A DNA stretch of 64,000 nucleotides from Notolepis coatsorum (GCA_963971535.1 OZ020594.1:111224251-111288250); one strand, 5' to 3'. Positions 32,301 to 43,691 are shown, counted from the stretch's first letter. Translations and numbers: made by a program. The notes: a model not told the origin generated them from the sequence alone.

Positions 32301-33380
32301 GGAAATGATACCCAATGCATTATCAGATCACTGTTATTTACTCCTAAAAGGAACATTTGGTATACTATCAACCCGAGCCCCAAGATGGCGATTTAACACG
32401 ATGCTGCTCAATAACAAGGAATTCATTGCACAAATCAAAGAAGCTCTTACGGTATTCCTTCGGATGAATGCGAATACGGTGCAGGACCCCAGAATATTAT
32501 GGATGACGACAAAGGGAATGATCAAGGATTTCACTGATAGCTTTTCCTCCCAAATACGCAAGAATCGATGCTCAAAACTGGATGAACTGGAAACGCTTTA
32601 CTCAACGTTATTTAATTCTTTACAATACAACAACTCGGTTCGACTGGAAAATCAAGTCAATATACTAAAAAAAGAGCACAAGACAACAGCAGTACTCCCA
32701 AGGTTCCAAACCAAGTCACCTATTAGCTATGCGATTAAGAGTCAACGCAAAATTTGCAGATATAACTACCATTAGAGCACAACAAGGACTTGTTACAGAA
32801 CCCAAAGAAATAAACACGACATTCAAATAATTCTACTCCAACTTATACAAATCAGATACAACATTCGATCCAAACAAAATGGACACATATCTTAATCAAA
32901 TTAACCTCCCTAAACTTTCAGAGGATGACGCTAAACAGTTAGAAACACCGATCACACTAGATGAACTTAGGGAGGCCATATCTGAAATGCAAAGTGGTAG
33001 GGCTCCTGGAAAAGACGGTATCCCACCAGAAATGTACCTCTCTTGTTGGGACATAATTGGACCCTTATTACTAAATATGATTTTATACTCAGTCAAGGAG
33101 GGGAACTTCCATAAGAATGACAATATTGCACTCATAACAGTCCTCCTTAAAAAAGACAAAGACCCCACAGAGTGCGGTAGTTATAGACCTTTAAGCCTCC
33201 TCGGAACCGATATCAAATTGGACTACAAAAGCATATGACGTCTTTAATTCATCCGGACCAAACTGGCTTCATAAGAGGTCGCTTGATCACTGATAACATA
33301 AGACGATTACTACACGTACTAGATGCTAACAAGGAAGACAACACACCTAAGGCGATACTGTCCCTAGATGCAATGAAAGC
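32299..33380 (+). pseudogene. L1/Tx1 ORF2, linker and first RT blocks (broken)
   Basis: Continues the ORF2 through several frames. Visible are MQSGRAPGKDGIPPEMY and CGSYRPLSLLGTDIKL (early RT motifs), then DQTGFIRGRLITDNIRR and LSLDAMKA, where the catalytic-Asp motif A is split by the element inserted at 33381. Stops near 32772 and 32830 and a frameshift at about 33235 add to the decay. Confidence 0.8.
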
Positions 33381-34658
33381 AGGGGAGGAAACTAACTGTT
33401 TGGCTTACCAGCCAACTGGCGAGTATCTGATTTTTTTTACCAGACAAACTGATTTTTTACCAGCCAAAAGAAATCGCTAATTGTGATAATTACTTCTTTG
33501 TATGTCTTCGTCTAAATAGATTTTCAATCATAGTAAAAATCACACCGTGTCTCTACTCTTTAAAATATTTATTAGCATAAAACATTAATAACAGTCTCTA
33601 CTCTTCACAATATTAGCATACAACATGTATTAATCACACTGTCTCTACTCTTCAAAATATTAGGATATCACATATTAACATGAAAGAGGGAACTATTCTG
33701 GACTGGGTTGGGCTGAACTAGGCAGTGAAAGATGCTGGGCTGGACTAGGTTGGACTGGGTTTGGCTGGTCTAGGTTGGACTGAGTTGGGCAGTGAAAGAA
33801 CCAAGCATTTCACTGTAATGTAATAGCTAAATAAAACAACTTGACTTGTTACATTTGCACTCTGGTTGTATGCCAAATGTATTCTGGTTGTACTGTACTT
33901 GTGCTGTAAGATGACAATACATTGGAACCGAATCGACAACGCTAGGGGTTCAGCAGGTGTATTCTGAATGCCAAGTATGACAACATCACCGTTGTCAAGG
34001 GCATATGGGCGAGTGGTGATATGGGGGGAAACCCGGTAATAATAAAATGTCACTCGGCTGCATTTAAGCAAAGCCGCTCAGTATAGTCCACTATGTTGAA
34101 CGCGCGTTATGGTAGCTTGTTACATGCTAGGTAGCTAGCCGGCTAATGCTGGTTGACTTGTCATTCTCATCCGACTCGAAGGAGACGCGTCGCATGCTGT
34201 TGTTCGCCCCCATGTCAGACCGCACTGATATCCGAAAGCGACGACTCTACATGCAATTATTTTCATCCACTGATGTGTTTTTGTCTAAGTTTGTCTACGT
34301 TGTCAAGCCGGTGGCAGGAGTCTGTAGGTCCGCGCGCAGTGATCTGTCCACTTCCCCTAGATGGGCGGCATCTTCTAGAAAATGAGTGTTCATTGGAGGA
34401 GCTTAGAGCGCATCTGTACAATGATGATGTTCATTGGTTATGGTTGGATTATTATGAGGCGCAAATGGGAGGAATCAAGGGGGGAGTCAGAGTTCGGCTT
34501 GTGCCAGTGAGCGAATCAGCAGATTGCAGAATGATTTTTTTGTTTTGTTTTGTAATTACTAGTACTCGCCAGACTGGCGAGTGCTCTTCATGAATTACTC
34601 GCCAAACGTAAAAAATACTCGCATTTGGCGAGTAAAGTGGCCTAATTTCCTCCCCTTA
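33381..34658. mobile_element. Non-autonomous hAT-like element splitting RT motif A
   Basis: Begins AGGGGAGGAAAC and ends TTTCCTCCCCTTA, short inverted termini, with ATGAAAGC on both sides (33373-33380 and 34659-34666). Subterminal CTCGCC/GGCGAG words recur at the right end. The interior has LINE-tail-like text at about 33790-33930 and no transposase. The 8-bp duplication suggests hAT; a 9-bp reading with an extra A is also possible. Confidence 0.75.
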
Positions 34659-35375
34659 ATGAAAGCTTTTGACAGGTTGGAATGGTCGTATCTATGGGCA
34701 GTATTAGAAAGGATGGGGTTAGGAAAAGGATTCATTGATATGATTAAAGTATTATACAAAGACCCATCGGCCATGATTACTACAGGTACAATCATCTCCG
34801 AAATCTTTCCGGTATCACGTTCTTCCAGACAGGGTTGCCCTCTTAGTCCCGGACTATTCGATCTATCATTAGAGCCTTTAGCACAATATATAAGACAATC
34901 CCAATCCATAGAACCAATCATAATCAAGGGCACACAACACAAAATTAGTTTATATGCGGACAACGTAATAATGTTCATGCAAAACCCCAACACCGCACTG
35001 CCTCATCTTCTCAAGCTGATTGAGGACTTTGGAGATCTATCGGGATTTAGGATAAATTGGCCAAAGTCGGCCTTCCTCCCACTTAACGCCCCTGCAAAAA
35101 GAAATATAACCCTCCCAAAAGAGATACCGATGGTAAAACACTTTAGATGTTTGGGAGTTGAAATATTCCCTACCATAAGCCAAACGGTGAAGCACAATTA
35201 CATAAAAATCCAAAACAAAATCAAATACGACCTTGTCAGGTGGTCAAAACTAAAAACTCAGTACAGGCACGGATATCAATAGTTAAGATGGACATCCTAC
35301 CTAGAATCAACTTCTTCAGCTCAATGCTACCGTTACCCCCTCCAAAGGGTTACTGGAAAGAATTACACTCCTCCA
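34659..35375 (+). pseudogene. L1/Tx1 ORF2, RT palm continued
   Basis: Resumes MKAFDRLEWSYLW directly after the insertion. It continues with SRQGCPLSPGLFDLSLEPL (motif B) and ISLYADNVIMFM, the catalytic block. The usual Y/F-A-D-D is here YADN, so the second catalytic Asp is lost. DLSGFRINWPKSAF and [10 protein letters not shown] follow. After a stop near 35281, [14 protein letters not shown] continues to the next LINE insertion at 35376. Confidence 0.8.
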
Positions 35376-37574
35376 AAATAGGTCAAAAATAGATCTGCCC
35401 CATGGCTTGACAGCAGTCTCAGGACCCTAATGAAAGAGAGAGACATGGCCAAAAAAGCCTCAGTTAGTTCTGGTTCAATTGATGACAGGCATAAATACTG
35501 TGCTTTACGCAATCAGATGACAAAACTAAACAAGGTAAAAAAAAGGGACTATTTTAAACAAAGGTTATATGATGCGAGAAATGATAGCAAACAAATATGG
35601 AATGTTTTTAATGAAATGATGGGTCGAAAGACAACTGTGTGCACACCCTTAGTGGAATCAAATGGATTTGTTCTCACGAAACCAGGTGAGATTGCAAATC
35701 ATTTTAATGATTATTATGTGGGTAAAGTATCTAAACTAAGGCATGCTATGAATATGTCAAACAACCTGAAAACAAATGACTGTATTAAGTATATTATAAT
35801 GAAAGACAAAATGTGTGAATTTGAATTTCATCAGGCTGAAGTCAGTGAGGTGGAGCGGTTACTCCGCTCTCTTCCTGATAGTAAGTTAGCAGGCCTAGAT
35901 AACCTGGATAGTAAAGTGCTGAGAATGACTGCTGGTATTATAGCATCTCCTATATGTCATATTATGAATAGATGTTTGGATGTGGGTCTATTTCCAAAGA
36001 TGTGGAAGGAGGCTAAGGTTTTTCCTTTACCTAAGGATACCAAAGCTGCTTTTAATGAGGGAAATTCTAGACCTATAAGTATTTTACCTGTCTTGAGCAA
36101 AATCATGGAAAAGTTGGTGCATTCACAAATTCAAGAGTATTTTGTTTCAAACAAGCTTGCAACAGATTCTCAACATGCCTATAGAGCTGGTCACTCTACT
36201 TCTACTGCCTTGATACAGATGACTGATGACTGGCTTAAAGCTATAGATAACTCTATGTTGGTGGGAGCTGTGCTGTTAGATTTTAGTGCTGCATTTGATG
36301 TGCTGGACCATTCTCTACTGGTTGATAAACTTAAATGTTATGGTTTTAACTCTTCTGCTTTAAAGTGGATACTAAGTTATTTGTCCTCTAGATCACAGAA
36401 GGTGTATCTAAATGGCAGCCTGTCCAGTAGCAGAGGTCTAGAGTGTGGCGTGCCGCAAGGAAGTTGCCTAGGACCTTTGCTCTTCTCTGTATTTACGAAT
36501 GACCTATCTTGGGCTACCAAATGTGCTACAACAGTTCTTTATGCAGATGATTCAACATTGTATTACGCGGCACCATCATGCAATGTACTTAATGAAGTTT
36601 TGAGTAGAGAACTTAAAGTTGTGCATGACTGGGTAGTATGTAATAGACTTGTCCTTAATATCTCCAAGACTAAATGTATTGTGCTGGGAACAAATCCAAA
36701 GCTTCATTTAAACTTGTGTAATTCAGCAGTTCAACAAGTTGAAAGTACTAAACTCCTTGGAGTGATGCTGGATTGCACTCTGTCTTGGTCTCAGCATATT
36801 AATTATATTGTTTTAAACATGGGAAGAGCAATTGGTATTTCCAGGAAATGTGCTTCTTTTGTTGCCCATCCCCTTTTATGTCAGATAGTGCAAAGTTTAG
36901 TTTTATGTCATCTTGACTATTGCTCTGCGATGTGGTCATCTGCTGCCAGTGGTGACCTCAGGAAGCTCCAGGTGGTCCAGAACAGGGCAGCATGGTTGAC
37001 TGGGCTGCTCACTAAGGTCTAATGTGAGCCATATGCATGCCCGCCTCTCTTGGCTTAACGTTGAAAATAGATTGTCTTTTAATATACTTGTGCTGTTCAA
37101 GTTGGTCATGAGCAGTAAGACTCCTGTTTTTATACATAATCAGATTGTTTTTAGTAATACTGTGCACGAGCATTACACTAGAGGTTCCAGTAGTGGGCAG
37201 CTTGAATTGCCAGGTCCTAGAACCAGCGCTCTGGGGAGATCTTTTATTTTTAGAGCATTAACTCTGTGGAATGGCCTGCCTCGGAACCTCTGCTGCATTT
37301 ACAGTAGATTCACCTTTAAAAATAATCTTAAATTGTTTTTAAATTGTTTTTAACACTGTAAAGTAATTTTTTGTTTTTGTTTTACACTAATGTAATTTTA
37401 GCTATATTAATTGTTACAGTAGGTTAATTATGCATTGTGTGTACTGACTTTTAATAATTTTGTTTTTTTGCAATAGTGATTGTTTTTGTGTGTTTTTTTT
37501 TGTGTGGACCCCAGGAAGACTAGCTGGTTGCTATCGCACCAGCTAATGGGGATCCCTAATAAAATCAAATCAAA
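35376..37574 (+). mobile_element. Third LINE (L2/CR1/Jockey group) nested in L1 ORF2
   Basis: 5'-truncated LINE with tail of ATCAA repeats, flanked by TCCTCCA (35369-35375 and 37575-37581). Its last bases before the tail, AATGGGGATCCCTAATAAA, resemble 3' ends that I recall from fish L2-clade/RSg-1-type LINEs. It is the innermost and youngest insertion in this part of the nest. Confidence 0.8.
35430..37353 (+). pseudogene. Reverse transcriptase of nested LINE
   Basis: Long frame (530 residues to 37022) from the pre-RT linker. NDSKQIWNVFNEMMGRK and ISILPVLSKIMEKLV come first. Then follow VGAVLLDFSAAFDVLDHSL (motif A), GVPQGSCLGPLLFSVFTNDL (motif B) and TVLYADDSTLYY (catalytic YADD), then QVESTKLLGVMLD. 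A frameshift at about 37021 separates the C-terminus, which continues at 37024-37353 with HARLSWLNVENRL, HYTRGSSSG and LTLWNGLP. RT catalytic residues are intact; the endonuclease is absent. Confidence 0.85.
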
Positions 37575-37581
37575 TCCTCCA

Positions 37582-38834
37582 CATACAAATTTATTTGGAA
37601 TAACAAACCACCACGTATAAAAAGATCCACCGCACAGAGAAACAAAGCAGACGGAGGTATGGCATTTCCAGATTTCTACCACTACTTTAAGGCGTACACT
37701 TTAAGACCACTAACAACATGGTTTGATCCCCAAGCATTAGTATCCTGGAGAAACTTAGAAGAAAATATAGTAGCTCCACATAGGCTGAAGGGCATAGTAT
37801 ACACCAAATTATCAATTAAGCAATGTGAACGGAAATTTGGCCCCATAATCACTCATGCGATCCGGATATGGCGTGAAACACAAAAAAAATACTCTACCCC
37901 ACATAAATGGCATAATCATACTCCCTTATTAAATAACAATGCACTCTTGATTGGAAAACAACCTATAAGATTCCCTAGATGGGAAAAGCAAGGCATACAC
38001 TCATTAGGAGACGTTTTCAACAAACAGGGTTTTTGTAGTTTCAATGAAATACGCAAAAAAAATTATCTCACCAAGTCCACATATTATTTTTACGCACAGT
38101 TATTGGCATGTTTTAAGGCTCACGGTGTTCCATTAAGGATACCAATTGTACACCACAGATACCACAAATGTTTCTACGAAAGAGAGACATCGAGAGGTTT
38201 TGTATCAGATTTTTATCATCAATTACTAACGGCCTCGTATGAAACCCTCCATCTAGACTCAGTCTGGAGGAGGGATATACCAGACCTGGAGACAGACTTT
38301 GACTGGCAAGAGGCCTGGGCAAATGTACGACTTGCATCAAGGAACCCGGACCATCAACAAATCAATCTTAACTATATTCACAGGACATACTTAACTCCTA
38401 TAAGACTGAACAAAATGGGTCTTAAACAAGACTCCAAATGCTCCCTATGTACAAATCGGGACGAAGGGACATTTATGCACATGTACTGGGACTGCCCATC
38501 AGTTAAGATATTTTGGAAAGAAGTGACCCAGCAATTAGCAAATCTCTTAACTCTGGATATACCTGTACACCCCTCTGTATTACTGCTGAATGATGTCTTT
38601 GAGCATGCAGTACCTCCACAGCTAAAGAGATTGGTTTTATCCGGTATCACAGTGGCTAAAAAGCTGATAGCATCACGATGGTTTCAACCGGAAAAAATGT
38701 GCCGGAAGGTCTGGACTCTTACATATCTCGATGTGATTTATCAAGAAATATCTACAGCAAGAATTTTGGGTCTCAATGAATCCAAAATGACATTGTGGTT
38801 AGAAGTGGTGGAGAGAATAAAAGCTAGCATATAA
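37582..38834 (+). pseudogene. L1/Tx1 ORF2, C-terminal region with zinc knuckle
   Basis: Resumes YKFIWNNKPPRIKRS after the nested LINE and stays open to the stop at 38834. Contains DGGMAFPDFYHYFKA and a C-terminal CCHC-like knuckle (KCSLCTNRDEGTFMHMYWDC), as in L1-group ORF2 proteins. This part is well preserved compared with the endonuclease region. Confidence 0.82.
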
Positions 38835-39107
38835 TGGTAATGTCTGGTTAGGAACAAGTTATAATGGTTGTATTATCCAATGGGGGGTCCTGGAGGGGGG
38901 GGGGGGGGGGGGTTCGAGCTGGAGCATATGTGTGTAGGTTTTTAGATAACAGGTATTAGGGGTATATCCTGTATAACACAATTGACTAAATGGTAATTTC
39001 ATTGGATATGCACTGTTAATTAATGCTTGTATTATCTTATCGTGTGTTGTCATGTTTGTATATATGTTTGTTTAAAAAATAATAAGAAAATAAAATACAA
39101 AAAAAAA

Positions 39108-39121
39108 GAAGATCCCAGCTC
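39108..39121. repeat. Target-site duplication of L1/Tx1 element (right)
   Basis: GAAGATCCCAGCTC after the poly-A stretch, identical to 29350-29363. Confidence 0.9.
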
Positions 39122-39489
39122 GGAGCCAAAGAGCGTTTTACCGGCTTAACGCGTCGAGCGCCAAGCAGGAAACGCCTCACAAGAGGGTGGCTGAACAAAA
39201 CAACACCCTCAAATCCCTCATGATAAGAGGATATAGCTGCTGCATATACCCTCACCGTCGAGGCCGACAGTCTATCAAGGAGAGACTGAAGGTAAACAAG
39301 GACAGCATCCAGGGGGCAGGACACCGGGTCCCTGCCCTCCGCCTTACACCACTCTTGGAACATACGCCACCTACCCGCGTAAAGCACAACAGTGGAGGGA
39401 GCATGCGCATTCCAGATGGTGTCAACCACAGAAGGGTCCATCCTCTCCAGACTTACCCTCTCACCAGCCAAACCATCAGGGGTTGGCAT
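39122..39489 (-). pseudogene. DIRS tyrosine recombinase, N-terminal part
   Basis: Core-binding (SAM-like) domain of the recombinase, starting MPTPDGLAGERVSLERMDP, with IWNAHAPSTVVLYAGRW and LLDRLSASTVRVYAAAIS. The frame runs into the L1/Tx1 insertion at RSLAPSWDL and continues after it at 29363. The start codon follows the end of an overlapping upstream frame within 2 bp. Confidence 0.85.
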
Positions 39490-39579
39490 ATCACCGGGGG
39501 CTGAAACAGCGACCGTGTGCTTGAGAGAGGGCCCCCGCCGACCAAGGAGTAGGCCATGGCGGGGCTACCAGTAGCTGGA

Positions 39580-41175
39580 TCAGGACCGGGAACCACACCG
39601 CTGTGCCCCGGTCCGCGCGACCAGGATCACGGTCCTGCGCTCCCTCCGTATCCGCTCCAACAACTGACTCAACAGATGTATAGGGGGAAAGGCGTACAGA
39701 AGGCCGGGCGGCCATGGAAACATTGAGAAGGCATCCACCCCCAAGGGGGGATGATCTGCCCGACTGACCGAGAACCACAAGGGGCACTTGTGAGATTGTC
39801 TGCTCGCAAACAGATCTACTGAAGCTTCCCCGAAGGGATCCCAGATCTGCCTGACTATATCGTGGCGCAGTTCCCACTCGCCGGCACGAGGACCGCCCCG
39901 AGACATCATATCCGCGCCCACATTCTCCTTGCCAGGGATGTGGAGCGCCCTCAGACTGTGCAGCCTGTTTAGAGCTGCCCATAGCCAGAGTTCGACCGCC
40001 GCCCGGTGCAGGCGGATCGATCGTGTTCCACCCTGCCTGTTGATATTCGCCGCTGCCGTCATACTGTCCGTTCTGACCAGAACGTGCTCGCCTACCACCA
40101 GGTGGGCGAACCGTCAGAGGACCAGGAGGATCGCCCTCAATTCCAACACATTGATGTGCAGGGTAGACCGGGCAGCATGGATCGTCCAGCTGCCCCCCAC
40201 TGCGTTGGTCCGACACGTCCCTCCCCAACCCGTGAGGGAAGCGTCGGTGAAGACCGTGATGTGTGAGCGTCTGCTGCCCATGGGGACCCCATTGGTGAGG
40301 ATACCAGGCCTCCTCCAATGGGCAAGATCCCCCCATATCGACAAAGGAACCGTCAACCGTTTCCGTTTGTCCCTCACCGAGTCTATTCTCATACTGGAGA
40401 ACCACCTCTGTATCCTCCTCATGAAGAGGAGGCCAAGAGGGACCACAGCGTGAGCAGATGCCATCATACCGAGCAGGCGCATCACTTGCAGCGCCGCAAC
40501 CATCTTCCCAGGACGGAAACCCCTGAGCGCGTGGAGGATAGACACCCTCCGTTGCTCCGAGAGGGTTACAATCATGGGCCTCAACCTCAATGTCAAGCCC
40601 AAGTACTCCACCTGTTGACTGGGAAGAGGCGTACTCTTCTTCCAGTTCACAGCAAAACCCAGCTTGGTGAGGAATTCCACCACCAGCCTGGTATGAGACC
40701 TGGCGACCTCCTCCGACCGGCTGAGGAGCAGAATGTCGTCGAGATAGAATAGAATTCGTATTCCCTGACGACGTAGAGGCTCCAGCACAGTTTCTACGCA
40801 CTTGGTGAATGTGCGGGGAGCCAGAGAATAGCCGAACGGCAACCTCTGGTATTCGTACGCTACGTACTGAAACAGGAACCGTAGGAACTTCCTGTGAGGA
40901 GGGAAAATCGGGATGTGAAAATACGCATCCTTCAGGTCTATGGAGGTGAACCAGTCTCCCACTCTGACAGCAAGTAGCAGATGTTTGACGGTCAACATTC
41001 TGAATGGTCTCGCCACAATCAGACGATTGAACGCGGACAGATCCAGTATAGGTCTGACCCCCCCCGTTTTTTTGGGCACCAGAAAATAACGGGAGTAGAT
41101 GCCTGACATCGCGTCCTCTCTCGGGACCACGACTACGGCCCGCTTCGCCAACAGAGATTGGATCTCTTCGGCCAT
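39580..41175 (-). pseudogene. DIRS reverse transcriptase and RNase H
   Basis: RT (40114-41175) has MAEEIQSLLAKRAVV, YSRYFLVPKKTGGVRPILD, TSIDLKDAYFHIPIF (motif A), RLPFGYSLAPRTFTK (motif B) and ILFYLDDILLLS (catalytic YLDD). The RNase H connection follows with ITVFTDASLTGWGG and INVLELRAI. A single in-frame TGA at about 40114-40116 separates it from the rest (39580-40098), which has VLVRTDSMTAAANINRQGG and LHIPGKENVGADMMSR. A frameshift near 39625 moves the final residues to another frame ending at 39491. The N-terminus is cut at 41175 by the right-hand junction. Catalytic residues look intact, but the polyprotein is broken. Confidence 0.88.
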
Positions 41176-41180
41176 TTCGT

Positions 41181-41360
41181 GTGTGAACTGTCCACATGTT
41201 GGTGTTCAAGTTTGTCTGTTGTATTGTAAAATATTGATCTTTCAAATTAATGGAAAATCACGAATGATGCGCTTCGCGCATGCATTTAATGACGTAATTA
41301 TTATTATTATTTATCCGACTCCAACCGCACCCCCAAGTATAAATTAGTTCTTGCGTGCCT
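41181..41360. other. Short unassigned segment at DIRS truncation
   Basis: About 180 bp that match neither the DIRS element nor the hAT copies A and D. It contains GCGCTTCGCGCATGC and an ATT run at about 41300-41312. It marks the rearranged right border of the nest. Confidence 0.4.
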
Positions 41361-41575
41361 GTACTGGAGCAACCACAAGCATGTGTACCCTCATTTGTTC
41401 AGACTGGCAAAACGCTATCTTTGTATTCCAGCCTCATCTGTTTCATGTGAACAGGTTTTCTCAAAAGCTGGAGAAGTGGTCAGCAAGAAAAGAACCCGTC
41501 TCAGTCCAAAAACTGTTGAAAAAATTCTATTCCTCAATAAAAATCTTTGAGTCCCATAATCACACCCTGCCCTAG
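41361..41575 (+). pseudogene. hAT transposase last-exon fragment (same family as copies A and D)
   Basis: Starts YWSNHKHVYPHLF in the terminal exon. Contains the dimerisation block with SCEQVFSKAGEVVS, and reads to ILFLNKNL and a stop. In copy A this exon has about 100 bp more at its 5' side, so this piece begins inside the exon. It may be the rest of copy D beyond the DIRS insertion, with the intervening transposase deleted. Confidence 0.8.
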
Positions 41576-41579
41576 TTAC

Positions 41580-42039
41580 ACAAGCACAGCCATCATCATT
41601 ATCCTGCACATCCCGTTTCCCAAGCACACCCTCTCCGTCCCAACTACATATATTTACACTATCAATCATACAATTAATCTCCATCCCCAGAAGGAAAGAA
41701 ATCAAAGTAAAAACCTGTGTGTGTGAAGTGAACCTGTGTAGGGAAGAGAAAGGTGTGTTGCATGCCAGCCTCTTTATACTCTGGGGGTGAGGGGGACTGA
41801 TTTGCCATTGGGAACACCTGTTATTGTTATGATCAGATCAATTAAGTGTGAGCGTGTAACAATATATATTACAAAACAAACAATTCTAAATTGCTTTCCA
41901 TCCACACAAAACAGGTTTGTTTTGCAGTCTCCTATTTCGCCAGCAGAGGGGACTGAAACGAACATTTGAATGAATGAATCCATGTTCAATACATTTGGTG
42001 AAGTGGTTCAATACTGGTTCAGTGCTTCATTTGGCCACT
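41580..42039. other. Unassigned DNA
   Basis: Follows the hAT exon. No recognised gene or terminus; short antisense frames have no domain signals. Confidence 0.4.
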
Positions 42040-42104
42040 ACTGTATTGTACCCATTCTACAATCTGTTAAATAAAGTTTTCATTCATTCATTCATTCATT
42101 CATC
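42040..42104 (+). mobile_element. L2-like LINE 3' tail fragment with (CATT)n
   Basis: Reads GTACCCATTCTACAATCTG, then TTAAATAAAGTTTTC and a run of CATT. The same 3' end as 2845-2893. Confidence 0.7.
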
Positions 42105-42705
42105 AGTGCTTACACCGGCTTTGATTTACTTAAATGCTGCTAGTTTAATGGCGGAACTAATGTTGAAGGCAAACCCACAGTGTCCGGGGACGTTTTATGC
42201 CGACGCACGCGTGTTCTCCGCGGATTTAAGAGATAGTTTCACTTCTTCTTGTAAAGAGATAGTTTCACTTCTTCTTGTAAAGAGATCGTTTTTAAGAGTC
42301 AATAGAATAGAATGATCTTTATTGTCATTGTTACAAGGTCCAGAAGATGCTACAGTCCCCATAATGTCCTCTCTTATTGCAGCAGCAGTAAGGTAGGTGT
42401 TGGTGTTGTGGTTGTTAGCTATGTGTCGCCCAAGCCATGCAGCTAAAGTGCTGCTAACTAAATGTTTACTACGTGAGTTATTATTGCAGAAGGACTTAAT
42501 GTGTTTTGTAGGTTAAGTTCATTTGTTTAACAATATTACAAAGACGTGTGACACTAAGAGACAAGTAGAAATAAGATGGATCTATGTTGTTATTGTTTGA
42601 TCAGTGATTTATTGTATTTCATGTTGAAATACAATAAGAACATGTTGCTGTCATCATAGCATAAGAGGGAATTACACTAGGGCTGCATAGTCTTCGGTGA
42701 GTTTA
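42105..42705. other. Unassigned DNA
   Basis: A 25-bp direct duplication (AGTTTCACTTCTTCTTGTAA) is at 42235-42285. AATAGAATAGAATGATC at about 42300 resembles an antisense LINE tail. Otherwise nothing recognised. Confidence 0.4.
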
Positions 42706-42811
42706 ATTGATTGATTGAACATTTTATTAACAGATTGCAGAATGGGTACAATACAGTACGGCTCAATACACACAATTGTTAAGGGGATGCAGATCAGAGA
42801 AAGACTTTCGT

Positions 42812-43390
42812 GACAAAATGGCATCCAAGGTAATAAAAAAAGTCAACCAACAAACTAGATTCTTGTACCGGATCTCCTCTCTGGTAAACAACAATACCCT
42901 CAAGACTCTGGCAGGAGCACTCATTCAAGGGTACTACGACTATGCTTGCACCTCATGGTACCAAAGCACCTCAAAGGCGCTAAAAACAAGATTACAAACA
43001 TCACAAAACAAACTGGTCAGACTTCTACTTGACCTTACTCCTAGAACCCACCTCACCCCTGCCCACTTTGACAACCTAGGATGGCTTAGAGTAGACGACA
43101 GAGTACAGCAACTTGCAATGGGCCTGGTCTACAAGATACACTACACCACTAAGGTACCCATGTACATGTCAAAATACTTCCCAAAGGTCAGTGAATACCA
43201 CGACCACAACACCAGAGGGAGCTCCACAAATCATGTAAAACCCAAATTCGGCTCAAACAAGGGACTAAACACATTTCGCAATTATGCCACATCAATGTGG
43301 AACGCCCTACCCAAAGCTGTAAAGGAATGTGAATCCCTACCCACATTCAAAACCGCTCTTAAAGAGCACCTACGGGAGGCTGCAATTTGA
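42812..43390 (+). pseudogene. L2-like RT C-terminal fragment
   Basis: Begins DKMASKVIKKVNQQTRFLYR and is about 95 percent identical by eye to residues 225-420 of the frame at 1239-2384. Contains RTHLTPAHFDNLGWL and SMWNALPKAVKECES, and ends at LREAAI. The RT active site is not included. Confidence 0.8.
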
Positions 43391-43419
43391 AACTGGCCAC
43401 CGTAAATGTCCAATCCCCC

Positions 43420-43620
43420 CCACCCCCTCCTAATGTACAGTCTCCTCCCCACCGCATGTATATATTCTCTCCCCACCGTATGTATATTTCTCTCCCACCC
43501 ACCCACCCCCTCCTAATGTACAGTCTCCTCCCCACCGTATATATATTCTCTCCCCACAGTATGTATACTTCTCTCCCACCCACCCCCTCCTAATGTACAG
43601 TCTCCTCCCCATCATATGTA
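43420..43620 (+). repeat. C-rich tandem blocks in the L2 3' UTR
   Basis: Three imperfect units of about 75-83 bp containing CCTAATGTACAGTCTCC and CCCCACCGTATGTATA. A comparable region of the other copy (2430-2620) is repeated differently, so this part of the UTR is unstable. Confidence 0.7.
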
Positions 43621-43691
43621 TATACTCTGTCAGGATCTATGGGTAACAGTACTGTATATTTGCATATCGTATATGTCACAAATGTAACAAT

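Larger units (their letters stand above)
29364..39107 (+). mobile_element. Full-length L1/Tx1-type LINE, with two later insertions
   Basis: A 5' end with CTTCCGGTTTAG (similar to the other L1/Tx1 copy, which starts GGACTTCCGGTTTTG), ORF1, a long inter-ORF region, ORF2, a 3' UTR with a G run at 38893-38912, and a short poly-A. Flanked by an exact 14-bp duplication. Removing the hAT-like insertion (33381-34658) and the LINE (35376-37574) leaves about 6.25 kb, a normal full length. ORF2 has several stops and frameshifts, so it is dead. Confidence 0.9.
27676..41180 (-). mobile_element. DIRS element with RT/RNase H and tyrosine recombinase, right end truncated
   Basis: Starts directly after AAC (27673-27675) in the hAT sequence; hAT copy A shows the uninterrupted site at 1032-1034. 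The 3' terminal repeat and an internal complementary region are at the left. The recombinase and RT/RNase H genes read leftward. The element stops inside the first RT blocks at about 41180, so gag, the 5' terminal repeat and the second border are missing. A SINE (28216-28623) and a 9.7-kb nested L1/Tx1 insertion (29364-39107) lie inside it. Without them the remnant is about 3.3 kb. Confidence 0.88.
42706..43690. mobile_element. L2-like LINE with internal inversion (twin-priming structure)
   Basis: The left 105 bp (42706-42811) are the minus-strand 3' end of the L2 family, with tail ATTGATTG outermost. It is joined directly to plus-strand sequence equivalent to 1783-2690 of the first L2 copy. 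The two halves converge at about 42812. This is the layout expected when LINE cDNA is primed from both nicks, giving an inverted 5' part and loss of sequence at the joint. Confidence 0.75.
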
